From Neocallimastix lanati (nom. inval.) (lineage: Eukaryota > Neocallimastigomycota > Neocallimastigomycetes > Neocallimastigales > Neocallimastigaceae), in NCBI GenBank assembly GCA_016946835.1, contig JACVTC010000264.1:1-64000 (forward strand): a stretch of 64,000 nt of DNA, written 5' to 3'. The notes under the pieces were generated by a model, which did not search any database, was not told the origin of the DNA, and saw nothing but the letters and a program-made list of their open reading frames with translations. This document shows, in pieces, positions 41,584 through 51,539 of this stretch. Positions within the stretch are counted from its first letter, which is position 1, and each line of letters begins with the position of its first letter. The position numbers and the translations under genes are program-made.

Positions 41584-42306
41584 ATGAAACTATCTTTTTT
41601 AATATTAATTATTTCAATTTTTTCTTTAGCTAATTGTACAACTTATTCTGATGTATTAAAACATAAAATTGAAATTGATACAGATAAATTAACAAATAGT
41701 TTAAGTAATGAATGTATTGAAGAAGATAAGAATTCTGAATATAGTATTTGTATTCCAGAAATAACTTTAAGTAACTATAAAGAATCATGTATAAATGTTA
41801 AATCTGAAAAATGTCAAAAATTCTATAATGATATTGATAAATCAAAATATTATCCAATATGTAGTAAAAATCCCTTATATAACGAGTATCTTCAAATAGA
41901 AATAATAAAATATATAAAAAGAGTATTAGAAATACAATGTCTTATAGATGAAAATAATGAATTATGTCCTCTTGCTTTATGTGATATACAAGGTGGAGCA
42001 TTTCTTAGTGATCCTTTATCTAAAAATTGCAGATCTAAACAATGTACGGATAAATTAATAGAGATATATAAAGACCTTAATCTTGACCAATATGCTGCTT
42101 TAGAAAATCTTTCAACTTCAAACGTTAAATATTCCTATAATACATTAACATCAATCAAAGATAGTATTTCTTATGTAAATTCTAATACTTGTAAAAAACT
42201 ACACAAAACTAACAATAGTACAAGTAGTGCTATGACCATTAAATTTAATAATATATTATCTACTATCTTAATAATTTTAGTATTTTTAATATATTTTATA
42301 TTTTAG
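41584..42306 (+). CDS. Small cysteine-rich surface protein, probably GPI-anchored
   Basis: A 240-aa protein. The signal peptide is MKLSFLILIISIFSLANCTT. The ectodomain has about twelve cysteines, including YSICIPEI, EKCQKFYND, YYPICSKNP, ELCPLALCDIQ and CRSKQCTDK, and an NNSTSS glycosylation-type stretch. The C-terminus is a hydrophobic tail (ILSTILIILVFLIYFIF) with no charged end, as in GPI-anchor signals. Secreted proteins of this plan are common in fungi, and it would sit at the plasma membrane or cell wall. The family is not recognised. It opens a run of secreted cargo genes on the plus strand. Confidence 0.8.
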   Translation: MKLSFLILIISIFSLANCTTYSDVLKHKIEIDTDKLTNSLSNECIEEDKNSEYSICIPEITLSNYKESCINVKSEKCQKFYNDIDKSKYYPICSKNPLYNEYLQIEIIKYIKRVLEIQCLIDENNELCPLALCDIQGGAFLSDPLSKNCRSKQCTDKLIEIYKDLNLDQYAALENLSTSNVKYSYNTLTSIKDSISYVNSNTCKKLHKTNNSTSSAMTIKFNNILSTILIILVFLIYFIF

Positions 42307-42713
42307 AATAATTATATCATTAATACTATTTAAAAATAACAAATTTTTAATCATATTTAATTATGAATATAAATATAAATATAAAGATATAAAAACATAT
42401 AATTATTCTATCGTTAAAAATAGTTTATTTTTAAAACAATGTCCATTATATCTTTTTATATATATGGAAATATAAATTTTATAGTTTCAAAAAAAATTAT
42501 ATATATATATATAATATTTTTTAAAATATAATTTTCAGTTCTTTTTTTTTTTTTTTTTTTTTATTTTTTTCTTAATAAAAATATTCTAAAATATTTTATA
42601 AAGTAATTAAACCAAAATATATATATATATATATTTTTTTTATAATACTATTTTTAAAATGATTTTTCATAAAATATAATAAATTATAAATTTTAAATTT
42701 AGATAATAATAAG
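42307..42713. other. Intergenic, AT-rich
   Basis: A 407-base gap between two secreted-protein genes, with a poly-T run at about 42542-42562 and TA tracts. Nothing else is seen. Confidence 0.55.
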
Positions 42714-45689
42714 ATGTTATTAAAATTAGCTTTATTAATTACTAGTTTAATTAGTATAGATGCAATATCTATTAATAAAGCAGAAATTGAAAATATAAAT
42801 ACTTCAGTTAATATTATACAATATGAGAATGCTAAAAGCTTAAATTCCGCAAATGAAACTAAATCTAAACATGTGGAATTTTGTATTTATACTAGTAATT
42901 CAATGACCAAAATAATTGATCCATATTATATGGATTCTGATTCTAGTAATAATAAAATTTATTTTGATAATATTGAAGAATATGCTAGATATATTGGACC
43001 TAATTGGTTCGGTGTATCGTATTGTGGAAATAACACAATAGTTAATAATGTTGGTGAATATTTTAAAGTAGTTGAAAATAAAAATTATGATGAGCAAATA
43101 AATCTTAATAAACGGGATGAAGAAAAGAATGAAAATGAAAATAAAAATAAGGATGAAGAAGAAATTAGATATTCTGGTTTTAAATGTCTCACGTTTAATG
43201 AATGTAGAGAAAATATTAAAAAAGTATATGATGGTTTTATTAAAGAAGGTCTTAAAAGTATTCCTTTAGTTAGTAAAAATCCAGCATATAATCCTTACCA
43301 TCCCGCGTTAATTAGAGTTAAAGGACAAAATCCTGATAATATTAATATTATTACTACTATGGGTTATCCTTATGAAGGAGATAAATCTTTATTTGATGCA
43401 TTGAAAAAAGATAATAAATCCGATTTTATTGATTGTATATCTGTTAAAAATAAAGAAATAGCTTTCACATGTACAGTTTCATATACTGATGAAATCCAAA
43501 GAACTATGACTATAACTAATGAAAATGGTAATTCATATCATATATCAAATGGTATACTTCATGGAGAAGGTGATACAACTACTAAAGAAATAAGTAACCA
43601 AATTGAAATAGCTCGTACTTTAAGTATGAGTAATTCAACAAACGGTAGTACATCCAAAGGAATTTCTAATTCTTTTGAATTAGCTCATAATGTCATTATT
43701 TCAGAAAGTAAAGCTATGACTCATAATAATGAAACTACACATAGTGATACTACTGAAAATTCTTATTCCCATATGATAAATGAAGATCATTCACATGCTG
43801 TAACAAAAAGTAAAGACAGTAGTAGTGAAAGTAATTGGAGTAACAGTGAAGAAAGTACCACTTCGAAGGAATATTCAAGAATGAGAAGAGAAGATTTTGA
43901 AAATGCTAGGGCTACAAAATATTTTAAGGATGCAAAAGTAGATACAAAATCAGATTTATTAAATGCATTTAACTATATTGAAGGTACAGAGGTGTATAAA
44001 TACATAAAAGATAAAGTAGATAAAGGGATAAATGAAGGTGTGGATTGGGCTGTTGCTGATGTAATAGATGATTCTATTGATGGAAAATTGGTTGATGAAT
44101 TACTTCATGCAAGATTTGATAATGAAGGAGTACATTCTGGTCCTGGTTCATATAGTAAACGAAGTACTAACAATGAGAACATAAAACACAATTATATGAA
44201 AAGAGACTTTACAGGAGTTGTTGAAGGGATAGTAGGAGCAGCTAATTTTCTTGCAACTGGTGCTGGAATATATTTACAAGATCAAGCAAATATTGTTCAG
44301 AAAAAAATGTTAGAAGCTCAAATACAACAATCGGCCGATGAATTAAATACACAAATTGCACAAGCTATTGCAGGTACTTATACATCAGGTAGTAGTAATA
44401 CACGTGGTAGTACTAAAGGTGGTGCTAAAACAGAAAGTGAAGGATGGTCAGATTGTATTACGGATTCATCTGGTATTAACAAAGGATGGACTAATAGTAC
44501 TGGTTATTCTGACAGTTATACAACAGGTCATTCAGAAACATCGACTAAAGAAAACTCCGTTGGTGATACTACTTCTATAATGCTGACATCCAATTTTAAT
44601 AAAGATAGTGGATGGGTTAATGAAGAATCAACCTCTGATACTAATACACATGGATATACCTATGGACGTTCGAAGCAAGTAAATACTAACGATCAAATTA
44701 CCTATGATCAAGCTTTAGATCAATCTGCACAAATTAGTTTTACCATTTCTAATACTACATCAACAAGTAAAGTTAAAACAACAACAATTAATGTAACACC
44801 TAAAGAAGATGGAATACAAAAAATTGAAGCGTTACCTCTATTTAAAACTGAAGTAACTGTATGGGCAACTGGTTATGTAACCGAAAGTGGTAAAGTAAAA
44901 ATTAAATATAATAAAAGTCTTGTTCCTATATCATTTAAAGGGTTTACTCATTCACTTGAATTCTATGGTAGTTATCCACGATACGATGATGGATTAGTTA
45001 ATCCTGAATTTAGTAAATTTGTATTTTACAGAGAAGATGGTAAAGCAATTAATATATTAAAATCAGGTAAATATTTATCAGCAAATGAGTATATAACAAC
45101 AACTAGTGGTAAATATAGTTTTGGTTTATTAAATACTGGTGAATTAGTATTATGTAGAGGAAATAAAATTAAAAATACATGTGATAGAGTATGGTCTAAC
45201 AAAATAACTACTTTAGATGATGGTAAAAATCATGATTTAAAATTTTTTATTGGTTACAATGGTCATTTATATATTACAGCTAAAAATATTTATAAAGATG
45301 GAATCAGTGAAGTAAACTATTCTAATGAATATATTGAGAAACTTAGTAAATATGCGTTTAACGAAAATAAAAATTATACATTAACAGAACAAAGACTTGA
45401 ACTTAGAAATAAGTTAATGGAATATTTAAATAAATCTAAGAGAGCTCGTATACCTAAAGAAATGGAAGAAGAAGATGATGATGATGAAGACACTAGAACT
45501 ACTAGAACTTCTAAAACTACTACAACTACAAAAATTACTAAAACTAATGCTACTACAACTACCATTACTATTACGACAACAATTAATACCATTAAAAAAT
45601 CAACTACTACTGCTACAACTACTACTGCTACAACTACTATATCTAATACTAATACTAATACTATATCTAATACTAATACTAATATCTAA
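42714..45689 (+). CDS. Large secreted protein with Kex2-like sites and a bulb-lectin-like module
   Basis: A 991-aa frame. The signal peptide is MLLKLALLITSLISIDAIS. Dibasic Kex2-like sites occur near residues 132 (NKRDEE), 389 (RMRRED), 481 (SKRSTN) and 497 (MKRDF). The last is followed at once by a Gly/Ala-rich hydrophobic segment (FTGVVEGIVGAANFLATGAG) and a heptad-like helix. Ser/Thr-rich alternating segments flank this (about 260-390 and 545-700), resembling amphipathic strands. A bulb-type lectin-like unit lies at about 776-860 (SGKYSFGLLNTGELVLCRG). The end is Thr-rich linker. It looks like a processed, secreted wall-binding protein. A pore-forming or membrane-active role is conceivable but unproven. 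The following lectin frame (45475-48636) overlaps it in a low-complexity tract; the locus as a whole shows about one break, or is two genes. Confidence 0.7.
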   Translation: MLLKLALLITSLISIDAISINKAEIENINTSVNIIQYENAKSLNSANETKSKHVEFCIYTSNSMTKIIDPYYMDSDSSNNKIYFDNIEEYARYIGPNWFGVSYCGNNTIVNNVGEYFKVVENKNYDEQINLNKRDEEKNENENKNKDEEEIRYSGFKCLTFNECRENIKKVYDGFIKEGLKSIPLVSKNPAYNPYHPALIRVKGQNPDNINIITTMGYPYEGDKSLFDALKKDNKSDFIDCISVKNKEIAFTCTVSYTDEIQRTMTITNENGNSYHISNGILHGEGDTTTKEISNQIEIARTLSMSNSTNGSTSKGISNSFELAHNVIISESKAMTHNNETTHSDTTENSYSHMINEDHSHAVTKSKDSSSESNWSNSEESTTSKEYSRMRREDFENARATKYFKDAKVDTKSDLLNAFNYIEGTEVYKYIKDKVDKGINEGVDWAVADVIDDSIDGKLVDELLHARFDNEGVHSGPGSYSKRSTNNENIKHNYMKRDFTGVVEGIVGAANFLATGAGIYLQDQANIVQKKMLEAQIQQSADELNTQIAQAIAGTYTSGSSNTRGSTKGGAKTESEGWSDCITDSSGINKGWTNSTGYSDSYTTGHSETSTKENSVGDTTSIMLTSNFNKDSGWVNEESTSDTNTHGYTYGRSKQVNTNDQITYDQALDQSAQISFTISNTTSTSKVKTTTINVTPKEDGIQKIEALPLFKTEVTVWATGYVTESGKVKIKYNKSLVPISFKGFTHSLEFYGSYPRYDDGLVNPEFSKFVFYREDGKAINILKSGKYLSANEYITTTSGKYSFGLLNTGELVLCRGNKIKNTCDRVWSNKITTLDDGKNHDLKFFIGYNGHLYITAKNIYKDGISEVNYSNEYIEKLSKYAFNENKNYTLTEQRLELRNKLMEYLNKSKRARIPKEMEEEDDDDEDTRTTRTSKTTTTTKITKTNATTTTITITTTINTIKKSTTTATTTTATTTISNTNTNTISNTNTNI

Positions 45690-48636
45690 TACTAATACTA
45701 ATACTAATACTAATACTAATACTAATACTAATACTAAATTTTCAACAACTACAACCACAACGAATATAAAGCCAACGCCTAATACTGATGATGACTTTCT
45801 TACTAATGATGATTATATTATTTGGGATTCATTACCTAAAGATTTACCATTCAATGTAGGATTTGCTGATAATAATGGTTATTATTTGTTCATTGAAGAA
45901 TATAAAGGTGATCCAAGAATAGAAGTTAGTGTTTCATTATATGACGGTGTTGGTATAAAAATATGGGAAATTAGAGGAGGAGAAGATAAAGAGTATAGAG
46001 GTTATGCTTTCCCAGTAGAATATGTATATCCATTAAGTATAGATACCACTCTTAAATATGTTGATGAAGAACACTATGACAAACATAATTTCCTTAATAG
46101 TGATATTGTTAAAGATGTATATTCAAATAGTATTGAAATGAATTGTGAAACTGTATTAAATCAAAATGAGGCATTAGTATCAAATAATAAACAATATAGA
46201 TTTTATGTTCAAAATACTGGTAATATGGTTATTAAACATAATAACAGAACTACTTGGTCTTCATTTACCGCTAATATTGAATTATTTGATCCACCATACC
46301 ATATAGCATTTTCACCTATAGGAGAATTTATTTTAAGAGATAACAACACTTATTCTTCATGGCATACTTCTAATCCATTATTTTCTTTAATAAATACTGA
46401 AAAAAAGAATACTCTTTTAAACAAATACAAATTTTATTTAACCTTGTCAGATGAAGGCGAATTATTTGTTGAGGATCAATATCATAATTTATATTGGAGT
46501 AATTGGGATAAAAGATTATACAGTAATCATATAAGATTTGTAAATCCTATTTTATATGATATAACCTCTTGTAATGAACATGTCAGAAATAAATATATTA
46601 ATTACATATTTGCAAAACCAGAATATTATGAATACTATCTTATTCCTAACGATCCAACTAGTTTAGTTAAAAAATACTATTTTAATAATTTATTACCCGG
46701 TGAATTATTACAATCAAAATATAATGCCTCATTAAATATTACGGAAAATGAAGCCATATTTCATTATAAAAATTCTAGTAATGAAACAATATCTAAAACG
46801 TTGGAGTCATGTGAAAAAGATGGAGGGGTTAAACAATTAAGATTAGATACTAAAGGATTGTTTTTAGATTGTAAGGAAAATAATAAAATTAAAACGATTA
46901 CAAAAATACCTCTTGAGGATATAAGTGATTATGAAGATAAAATTAATAAAAATATCACCTATAACCATGATACATACTATAGTGCATATAACCGATTAAG
47001 CATTGAGTATCATAATAATATGGAACATCCTAATTTGATGATTAATAATGTTTTAACCTGGGAACCAATATGGAGTTACGACCCTCCAGTAAGATATTTA
47101 AACAAAATTTCAGATACTAGCCATATAGAAATGGTAAATGGAAAAATTACCACGGATAATACTTTTACCATTCATGATAGATTATTATCGACAGATAAAT
47201 CTGATAGATTTATCTATATCTCAAATATATTTGGATTAGAATTTAATACTGGATTATATTATGGTATAACGTCAATGAACTTAAAAAATAAGAATTTTTA
47301 TATCAATGATGATATTGTTATTAAAAATAGAAACCAAATGGAATTAAAATATAAAGGCGAATATGATAAAATTGAATTAAGAAACAGTACTAATTATTTA
47401 TGGGAAATGTACGGAGGATTTAAAGAGTGTGATTATATTATTTCTAATGATGAAAATTGTAATACTTTGTATACACTGAATACATTAAATGTAACCTATG
47501 TATCGCCAACAATTAAAGAACGTAATGGAGTGATAAATTTTTATAATAATTATTTACACTACATTGAATACAATAAAATTAATGAATTTAATATATTTAA
47601 TATAACTGAATATACAAATATTAAAGAACCAATTTATTCATTATCATTAACTAAAAATGGAAATATAGGATTAAATGATAATCAATACTTATTGCATAAA
47701 GAATATTTTAAGCCCGATGAGTATTACTATATGTTTATTAAAAATAGAAATTTAATTTTGAAATCAAGTACGGGTGAATACAAATGGGCTGTTAACAAAA
47801 CTATATCTAATAGACCATATGATGCAAAAGAAATAAAAATAAGTCACTCTTTCGAAGAAGGAGAAATGTTATATTGTGGTGACTATTCAATGATTATTCT
47901 TAATGGTAAATTATTATATAGAGATCATAATTTGAAGACATCAACTGAAATAGATTATGTTAAAAATAACTCTGCGTATTTATTTAAAATAGAAGTTGGA
48001 AGTAATAATATTAGTTTTATAGATAAAAATAATAAAACTATTAATTCTATTAGATCTCCTATTATAAATAATAATAGTAGATTGTACTGTGATATTAGAA
48101 CTCGTAGTATTGCATGGGACATTGGTAATAAGCAAATAATGTGGAGTTATCCAATAATCAATTCAACACCATCTACCTCAATATCTACATCCTCATCTAC
48201 ACCTGAACCTTTGAAACCTCAATCTAGAAAGTATATTTGGTTATATAATAGATATTATAAACAATGTTTATATATGGTTAACCAAAGAGGTAATAATATT
48301 AGATATGAAAAATGCAATAAATCATTAAAGAGTTTTAAATGGTATGTTGAAGTTATTAATGGTAAATCTTATTTAAAATCTGCAATTAACGATAAACTTT
48401 GTTTGATTGTCGATAAAAATGAAATATTATCAGGTAGATGTGATGAAAATCTTAATGATAAAGCAATTATAAAATATATTCCACAATTTAAATATATAAA
48501 ATATAAGGAAAAATGTATTAGTGGAATTGACGATGTTGATGATGAATATTCAGAACATTATTTAACTTTAACTACATGTAATGAATCTAACCTAAAAATG
48601 TTATGGGAACAAAAAGATGTTCCTAGTACCAATTAA
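45475..48636 (+). CDS. Lectin-module frame: bulb-type repeats plus one ricin-B-like module
   Basis: A 1,053-aa open frame. Only the part from about 45740 on looks like folded protein; the first 90 codons are low-complexity sequence in another phase of the upstream gene's Thr-rich end and are probably not a real N-terminus. The folded part has repeated bulb-lectin-like units (YRFYVQNTGNMVIKHNN, YHIAFSPIGEFILRDNN, FYLTLSDEGELFVEDQ, LSLTKNGNIGLNDNQY, YMFIKNRNLILKSS). After a Ser/Thr/Pro linker (about 900-920) comes a ricin-B-like module (YIWLYNRYYKQCLYMV ... KWYVEVINGKSYLKS) related to the three in the gene at 49644. It has no signal peptide of its own. See the note on the preceding gene. Confidence 0.6.
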   Translation: MMMMKTLELLELLKLLQLQKLLKLMLLQLPLLLRQQLIPLKNQLLLLQLLLLQLLYLILILILYLILILISNTNTNTNTNTNTNTNTKFSTTTTTTNIKPTPNTDDDFLTNDDYIIWDSLPKDLPFNVGFADNNGYYLFIEEYKGDPRIEVSVSLYDGVGIKIWEIRGGEDKEYRGYAFPVEYVYPLSIDTTLKYVDEEHYDKHNFLNSDIVKDVYSNSIEMNCETVLNQNEALVSNNKQYRFYVQNTGNMVIKHNNRTTWSSFTANIELFDPPYHIAFSPIGEFILRDNNTYSSWHTSNPLFSLINTEKKNTLLNKYKFYLTLSDEGELFVEDQYHNLYWSNWDKRLYSNHIRFVNPILYDITSCNEHVRNKYINYIFAKPEYYEYYLIPNDPTSLVKKYYFNNLLPGELLQSKYNASLNITENEAIFHYKNSSNETISKTLESCEKDGGVKQLRLDTKGLFLDCKENNKIKTITKIPLEDISDYEDKINKNITYNHDTYYSAYNRLSIEYHNNMEHPNLMINNVLTWEPIWSYDPPVRYLNKISDTSHIEMVNGKITTDNTFTIHDRLLSTDKSDRFIYISNIFGLEFNTGLYYGITSMNLKNKNFYINDDIVIKNRNQMELKYKGEYDKIELRNSTNYLWEMYGGFKECDYIISNDENCNTLYTLNTLNVTYVSPTIKERNGVINFYNNYLHYIEYNKINEFNIFNITEYTNIKEPIYSLSLTKNGNIGLNDNQYLLHKEYFKPDEYYYMFIKNRNLILKSSTGEYKWAVNKTISNRPYDAKEIKISHSFEEGEMLYCGDYSMIILNGKLLYRDHNLKTSTEIDYVKNNSAYLFKIEVGSNNISFIDKNNKTINSIRSPIINNNSRLYCDIRTRSIAWDIGNKQIMWSYPIINSTPSTSISTSSSTPEPLKPQSRKYIWLYNRYYKQCLYMVNQRGNNIRYEKCNKSLKSFKWYVEVINGKSYLKSAINDKLCLIVDKNEILSGRCDENLNDKAIIKYIPQFKYIKYKEKCISGIDDVDDEYSEHYLTLTTCNESNLKMLWEQKDVPSTN
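45637..45738 (+). repeat. (ACTAAT)n hexanucleotide repeat
   Basis: About fifteen units of ACTAAT with two interruptions. Asn-Thr in one phase. Likely highly length-variable. Confidence 0.9.
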
Positions 48637-49643
48637 TTAAATTTATATAAAAAAAAAATATTATTATAAAAAATATAGTAATATTAAATTAAATTATTTA
48701 TTAGTATATAATATATAATTTTTTATTAATAATAAAAGTTATATGGTTCTATCTCACTTATATAATAATAAATAAAAATAATTTTTTTATAATTATAAAT
48801 TAAAAATTAAATAAAAAACAAAAATAAAAATTGGAAATTAAAATTTTTTTAAATAAATAAAATAAAATAAAAAAAATAAAGATTAGAAATTAAAATTTAT
48901 TTTAAATAAAAAAAAAAATATATAAAAAATAAAAATATGAGTATAGTTTTATAGTTTAAATAAAAAAAAAAAATAAAATAAAAAATAAAAATACAAGAGT
49001 ATAGTTTTATAGTTTAAATAAAAAAAAAAAAATAAAATAAAAAATAAAAATACAAGAGTATAGTTTTATAGTTTAAATAAAAAATATTAGAAATAATATA
49101 TAAAAATTATTACAAATAAAAAAAATTTTAAATAAAAAAAAAAAATTACAACAAATACAATATTTTAAACAAAAAAATATTATAAATAAAATGTATATTT
49201 GAATATTATATGATATTAACTAATTTTATTATATAATATGTTATAAATATTTTATTTATAATTTTTTTTAAAAGATTATTAGTTATAAGATTCTTCAAAA
49301 TTTATTTATTTAATTATTTATTTTTTAAAATTATAAAATATATATTTATATTATGATAAATAATTGTAAAAATGTAAAAATTTATTTACATTAAAAAAAT
49401 ATAAACATTATATTTATACCTAATATTAATGGTACAAATATTACTATCCTATAATAAAGATACTATATTTATTTTTTTTTTAAAAAAAAAAAAATTCATA
49501 AATGTATAAATTGATTGTGTAATTTTAAATACTTCTAATCCTCTATAATTATTAAAATTTTCATTATAAATGAATTGTATTTTAATTAATAATTAGAAAA
49601 TTATAATTAGTATATTTAAATGTTAATATAAATAATTTATAAA
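48637..49643. other. 1.0-kb intergenic region with a 58-59-bp tandem repeat
   Basis: AT-rich, with poly-A clusters and a three-copy tandem repeat at about 48939-49083. The end (49500-49643) precedes the chitin-binding gene and carries TATTTAAATG-like sequence. No gene is seen. Confidence 0.6.
48939..49083. repeat. 58-59-bp tandem repeat, about 2.5 copies
   Basis: Each unit begins with GAGTATAGTTTTATAGTTTA (starts at 48939, 48997 and 49056) and ends in an A-rich run. There are no unique spacers, so it is not a CRISPR array. Confidence 0.85.
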
Positions 49644-51539
49644 ATGATTTTTTTTATTAAAATATATTATAAATATATTATTAAAATGTTATCTGAATTA
49701 TTTATTATAATTAACATTTTAAGCAAATTTATTGCTGCACAAGAAAGTTATATTGATTCCGGATCAGCTGTTTGGATTTATAATAAAAGTATCAATAAAT
49801 GTTTATATACTGTAGACTTTCTAGATGAACCTATATATTATACACGCTGTGATAATACTGAAAATGGAAAATGGTATATAGATAGTGTCGAAGATGGTAT
49901 TTATATTAAGGCAGCTACAGATACTTCATTATGCATGACTTATATTGATAATAAAATAAAATTAGATGAATGTAACGAAAACTCTATTTTATATTATGAC
50001 GAAGTACTCCAATTTATAAAATTTAACGGTAAATGTCTTAATATTATTACTGATAAAAATAATTCAGTTAATGATAGTAACTTAAATTTAGAAAATTGTA
50101 AAAGAAAAAATGAAAATATGATATGGGAAATATCAAATGTAATTCCTACTAAAAAAACATCAACAACTACTACTACTACTAAAATTACTACTAAACCTAC
50201 ACCAACTATAACTTCAGTATGGATATATAATGAGTATACTAATAATTGTTTATATGCTCCAGATTTTGAAAATGAAAGTCCAACCTATAAAACATGTGAA
50301 AATTCTGACGATTTTCAATGGTATGTTATGAATACCACTGGAGGTAGTTACTTTAAATCTAAAAATAAACAAGATTTATGTATTCGAGTTTCAGATAATG
50401 ATAACACTAAACTACTAATGGGTGAATGTGATGATAATGCTATTTTACGTTATCATAAAGGTGATAAAACTATAGTAAGTAAATTTTCAGAAGATTTATG
50501 TCTTGGTAATCCAAATAACGAATCCTCAAAATTAAAAAGAAAAGCAAAATTATATGATTGTAGCGAAGAAATATATGATGACCAATTATGGAGTTTAACT
50601 TCATCGTATCCTATAAAGAAAACTACTACTATTAAAACTATCACTCATACTAAAACTTCAATAGCTACACCAATTGAATATTCAGTATGGATATATAATG
50701 AGCATACTAATAATTGTTTATACGCTCCGGAATATGATAATGAAATTCCAACCTATGAAAAATGTTACGATTCCGATGACTATCAATGGTATGTTATAAA
50801 TACCACCGGAGGTAGTTACTTCAAATCTAAAACTAATTCAAACTTATGTATTCGAGTTTCAGATAAGGATAGAAGTAAACTATTAATGGGTGAATGTGAT
50901 GATAATGCTATTTTACGTTATCGTAAAAATGATAAAACTATAGTAAGTAAATTATCTAATAATTTATGTCTTGGAAAAAGTGAAGCTTCAACATCAAAAA
51001 GAATTAAATTATATGATTGTGAAGAAGGAGCAAATGAAGATCAAATATGGATTTTAACTTCATCGTATCCTATAAAGAAAACTATTACTACTACTATTAG
51101 TACTACCATTACAAAATCTCCATCCCCTACTATAAATACTAGCTATCGTTGCGGAAAAGATTTTAATAATAAATCATGTTCTAAAGGTGAATGTTGTAGT
51201 AAATATGGTTATTGTGGAACTTCGATAGACCATTGTGGTACTGGATGTCAAGCCAGTTATGGTAGATGTAATGATGGCGGTCGTTGTGGCACTGATTATG
51301 GAAAATGTCTTAATGAGAAACAATGTTGTAGTCAATATGGCTATTGTGACATTTCGGATGCTCATTGTGGATTAAAATGTCAAAGCGAGTTTGGGTTATG
51401 CTACGGCTCTCACGATAAATGTGGTGAACAATATGGTAGGTGTAAAGGTAATAAATGCTGCAGTAAATGGGGTTATTGTGGTACATCCAATGATCATTGT
51501 AAAAAAGGATGTCAACCAAAGTATGGTTTATGCAAATAA
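49644..51539 (+). CDS. Secreted lectin with three ricin-B-like and three hevein-type chitin-binding modules
   Basis: The frame is 631 aa. The better start is the Met at 49686, which gives a clean signal peptide (MLSELFIIINILSKFIAAQ). Three related modules follow, each with WIYN, CLY, a WYV/WYI centre and a C-terminal (I/L)W: about 42-170, 190-322 and 345-473, joined by Thr/Lys-rich linkers. Three CBM18/hevein domains come next (about 500-631), each with the CCS.(Y/W)GYC core: ECCSKYGYCGTS, QCCSQYGYCDIS and KCCSKWGYCGTS, with eight cysteines each. This binds chitin in a fungal cell wall, so the product would act at or outside the wall. Such CBM18 arrays are typical of anaerobic gut fungi, the best host clue here. 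There is no catalytic domain. Confidence 0.92.
   Translation: MIFFIKIYYKYIIKMLSELFIIINILSKFIAAQESYIDSGSAVWIYNKSINKCLYTVDFLDEPIYYTRCDNTENGKWYIDSVEDGIYIKAATDTSLCMTYIDNKIKLDECNENSILYYDEVLQFIKFNGKCLNIITDKNNSVNDSNLNLENCKRKNENMIWEISNVIPTKKTSTTTTTTKITTKPTPTITSVWIYNEYTNNCLYAPDFENESPTYKTCENSDDFQWYVMNTTGGSYFKSKNKQDLCIRVSDNDNTKLLMGECDDNAILRYHKGDKTIVSKFSEDLCLGNPNNESSKLKRKAKLYDCSEEIYDDQLWSLTSSYPIKKTTTIKTITHTKTSIATPIEYSVWIYNEHTNNCLYAPEYDNEIPTYEKCYDSDDYQWYVINTTGGSYFKSKTNSNLCIRVSDKDRSKLLMGECDDNAILRYRKNDKTIVSKLSNNLCLGKSEASTSKRIKLYDCEEGANEDQIWILTSSYPIKKTITTTISTTITKSPSPTINTSYRCGKDFNNKSCSKGECCSKYGYCGTSIDHCGTGCQASYGRCNDGGRCGTDYGKCLNEKQCCSQYGYCDISDAHCGLKCQSEFGLCYGSHDKCGEQYGRCKGNKCCSKWGYCGTSNDHCKKGCQPKYGLCK

Noticed and set aside
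48939-49083. CRISPR array
   Set aside because: Units are directly adjacent with no unique spacers, no Cas genes, and the context is eukaryotic.
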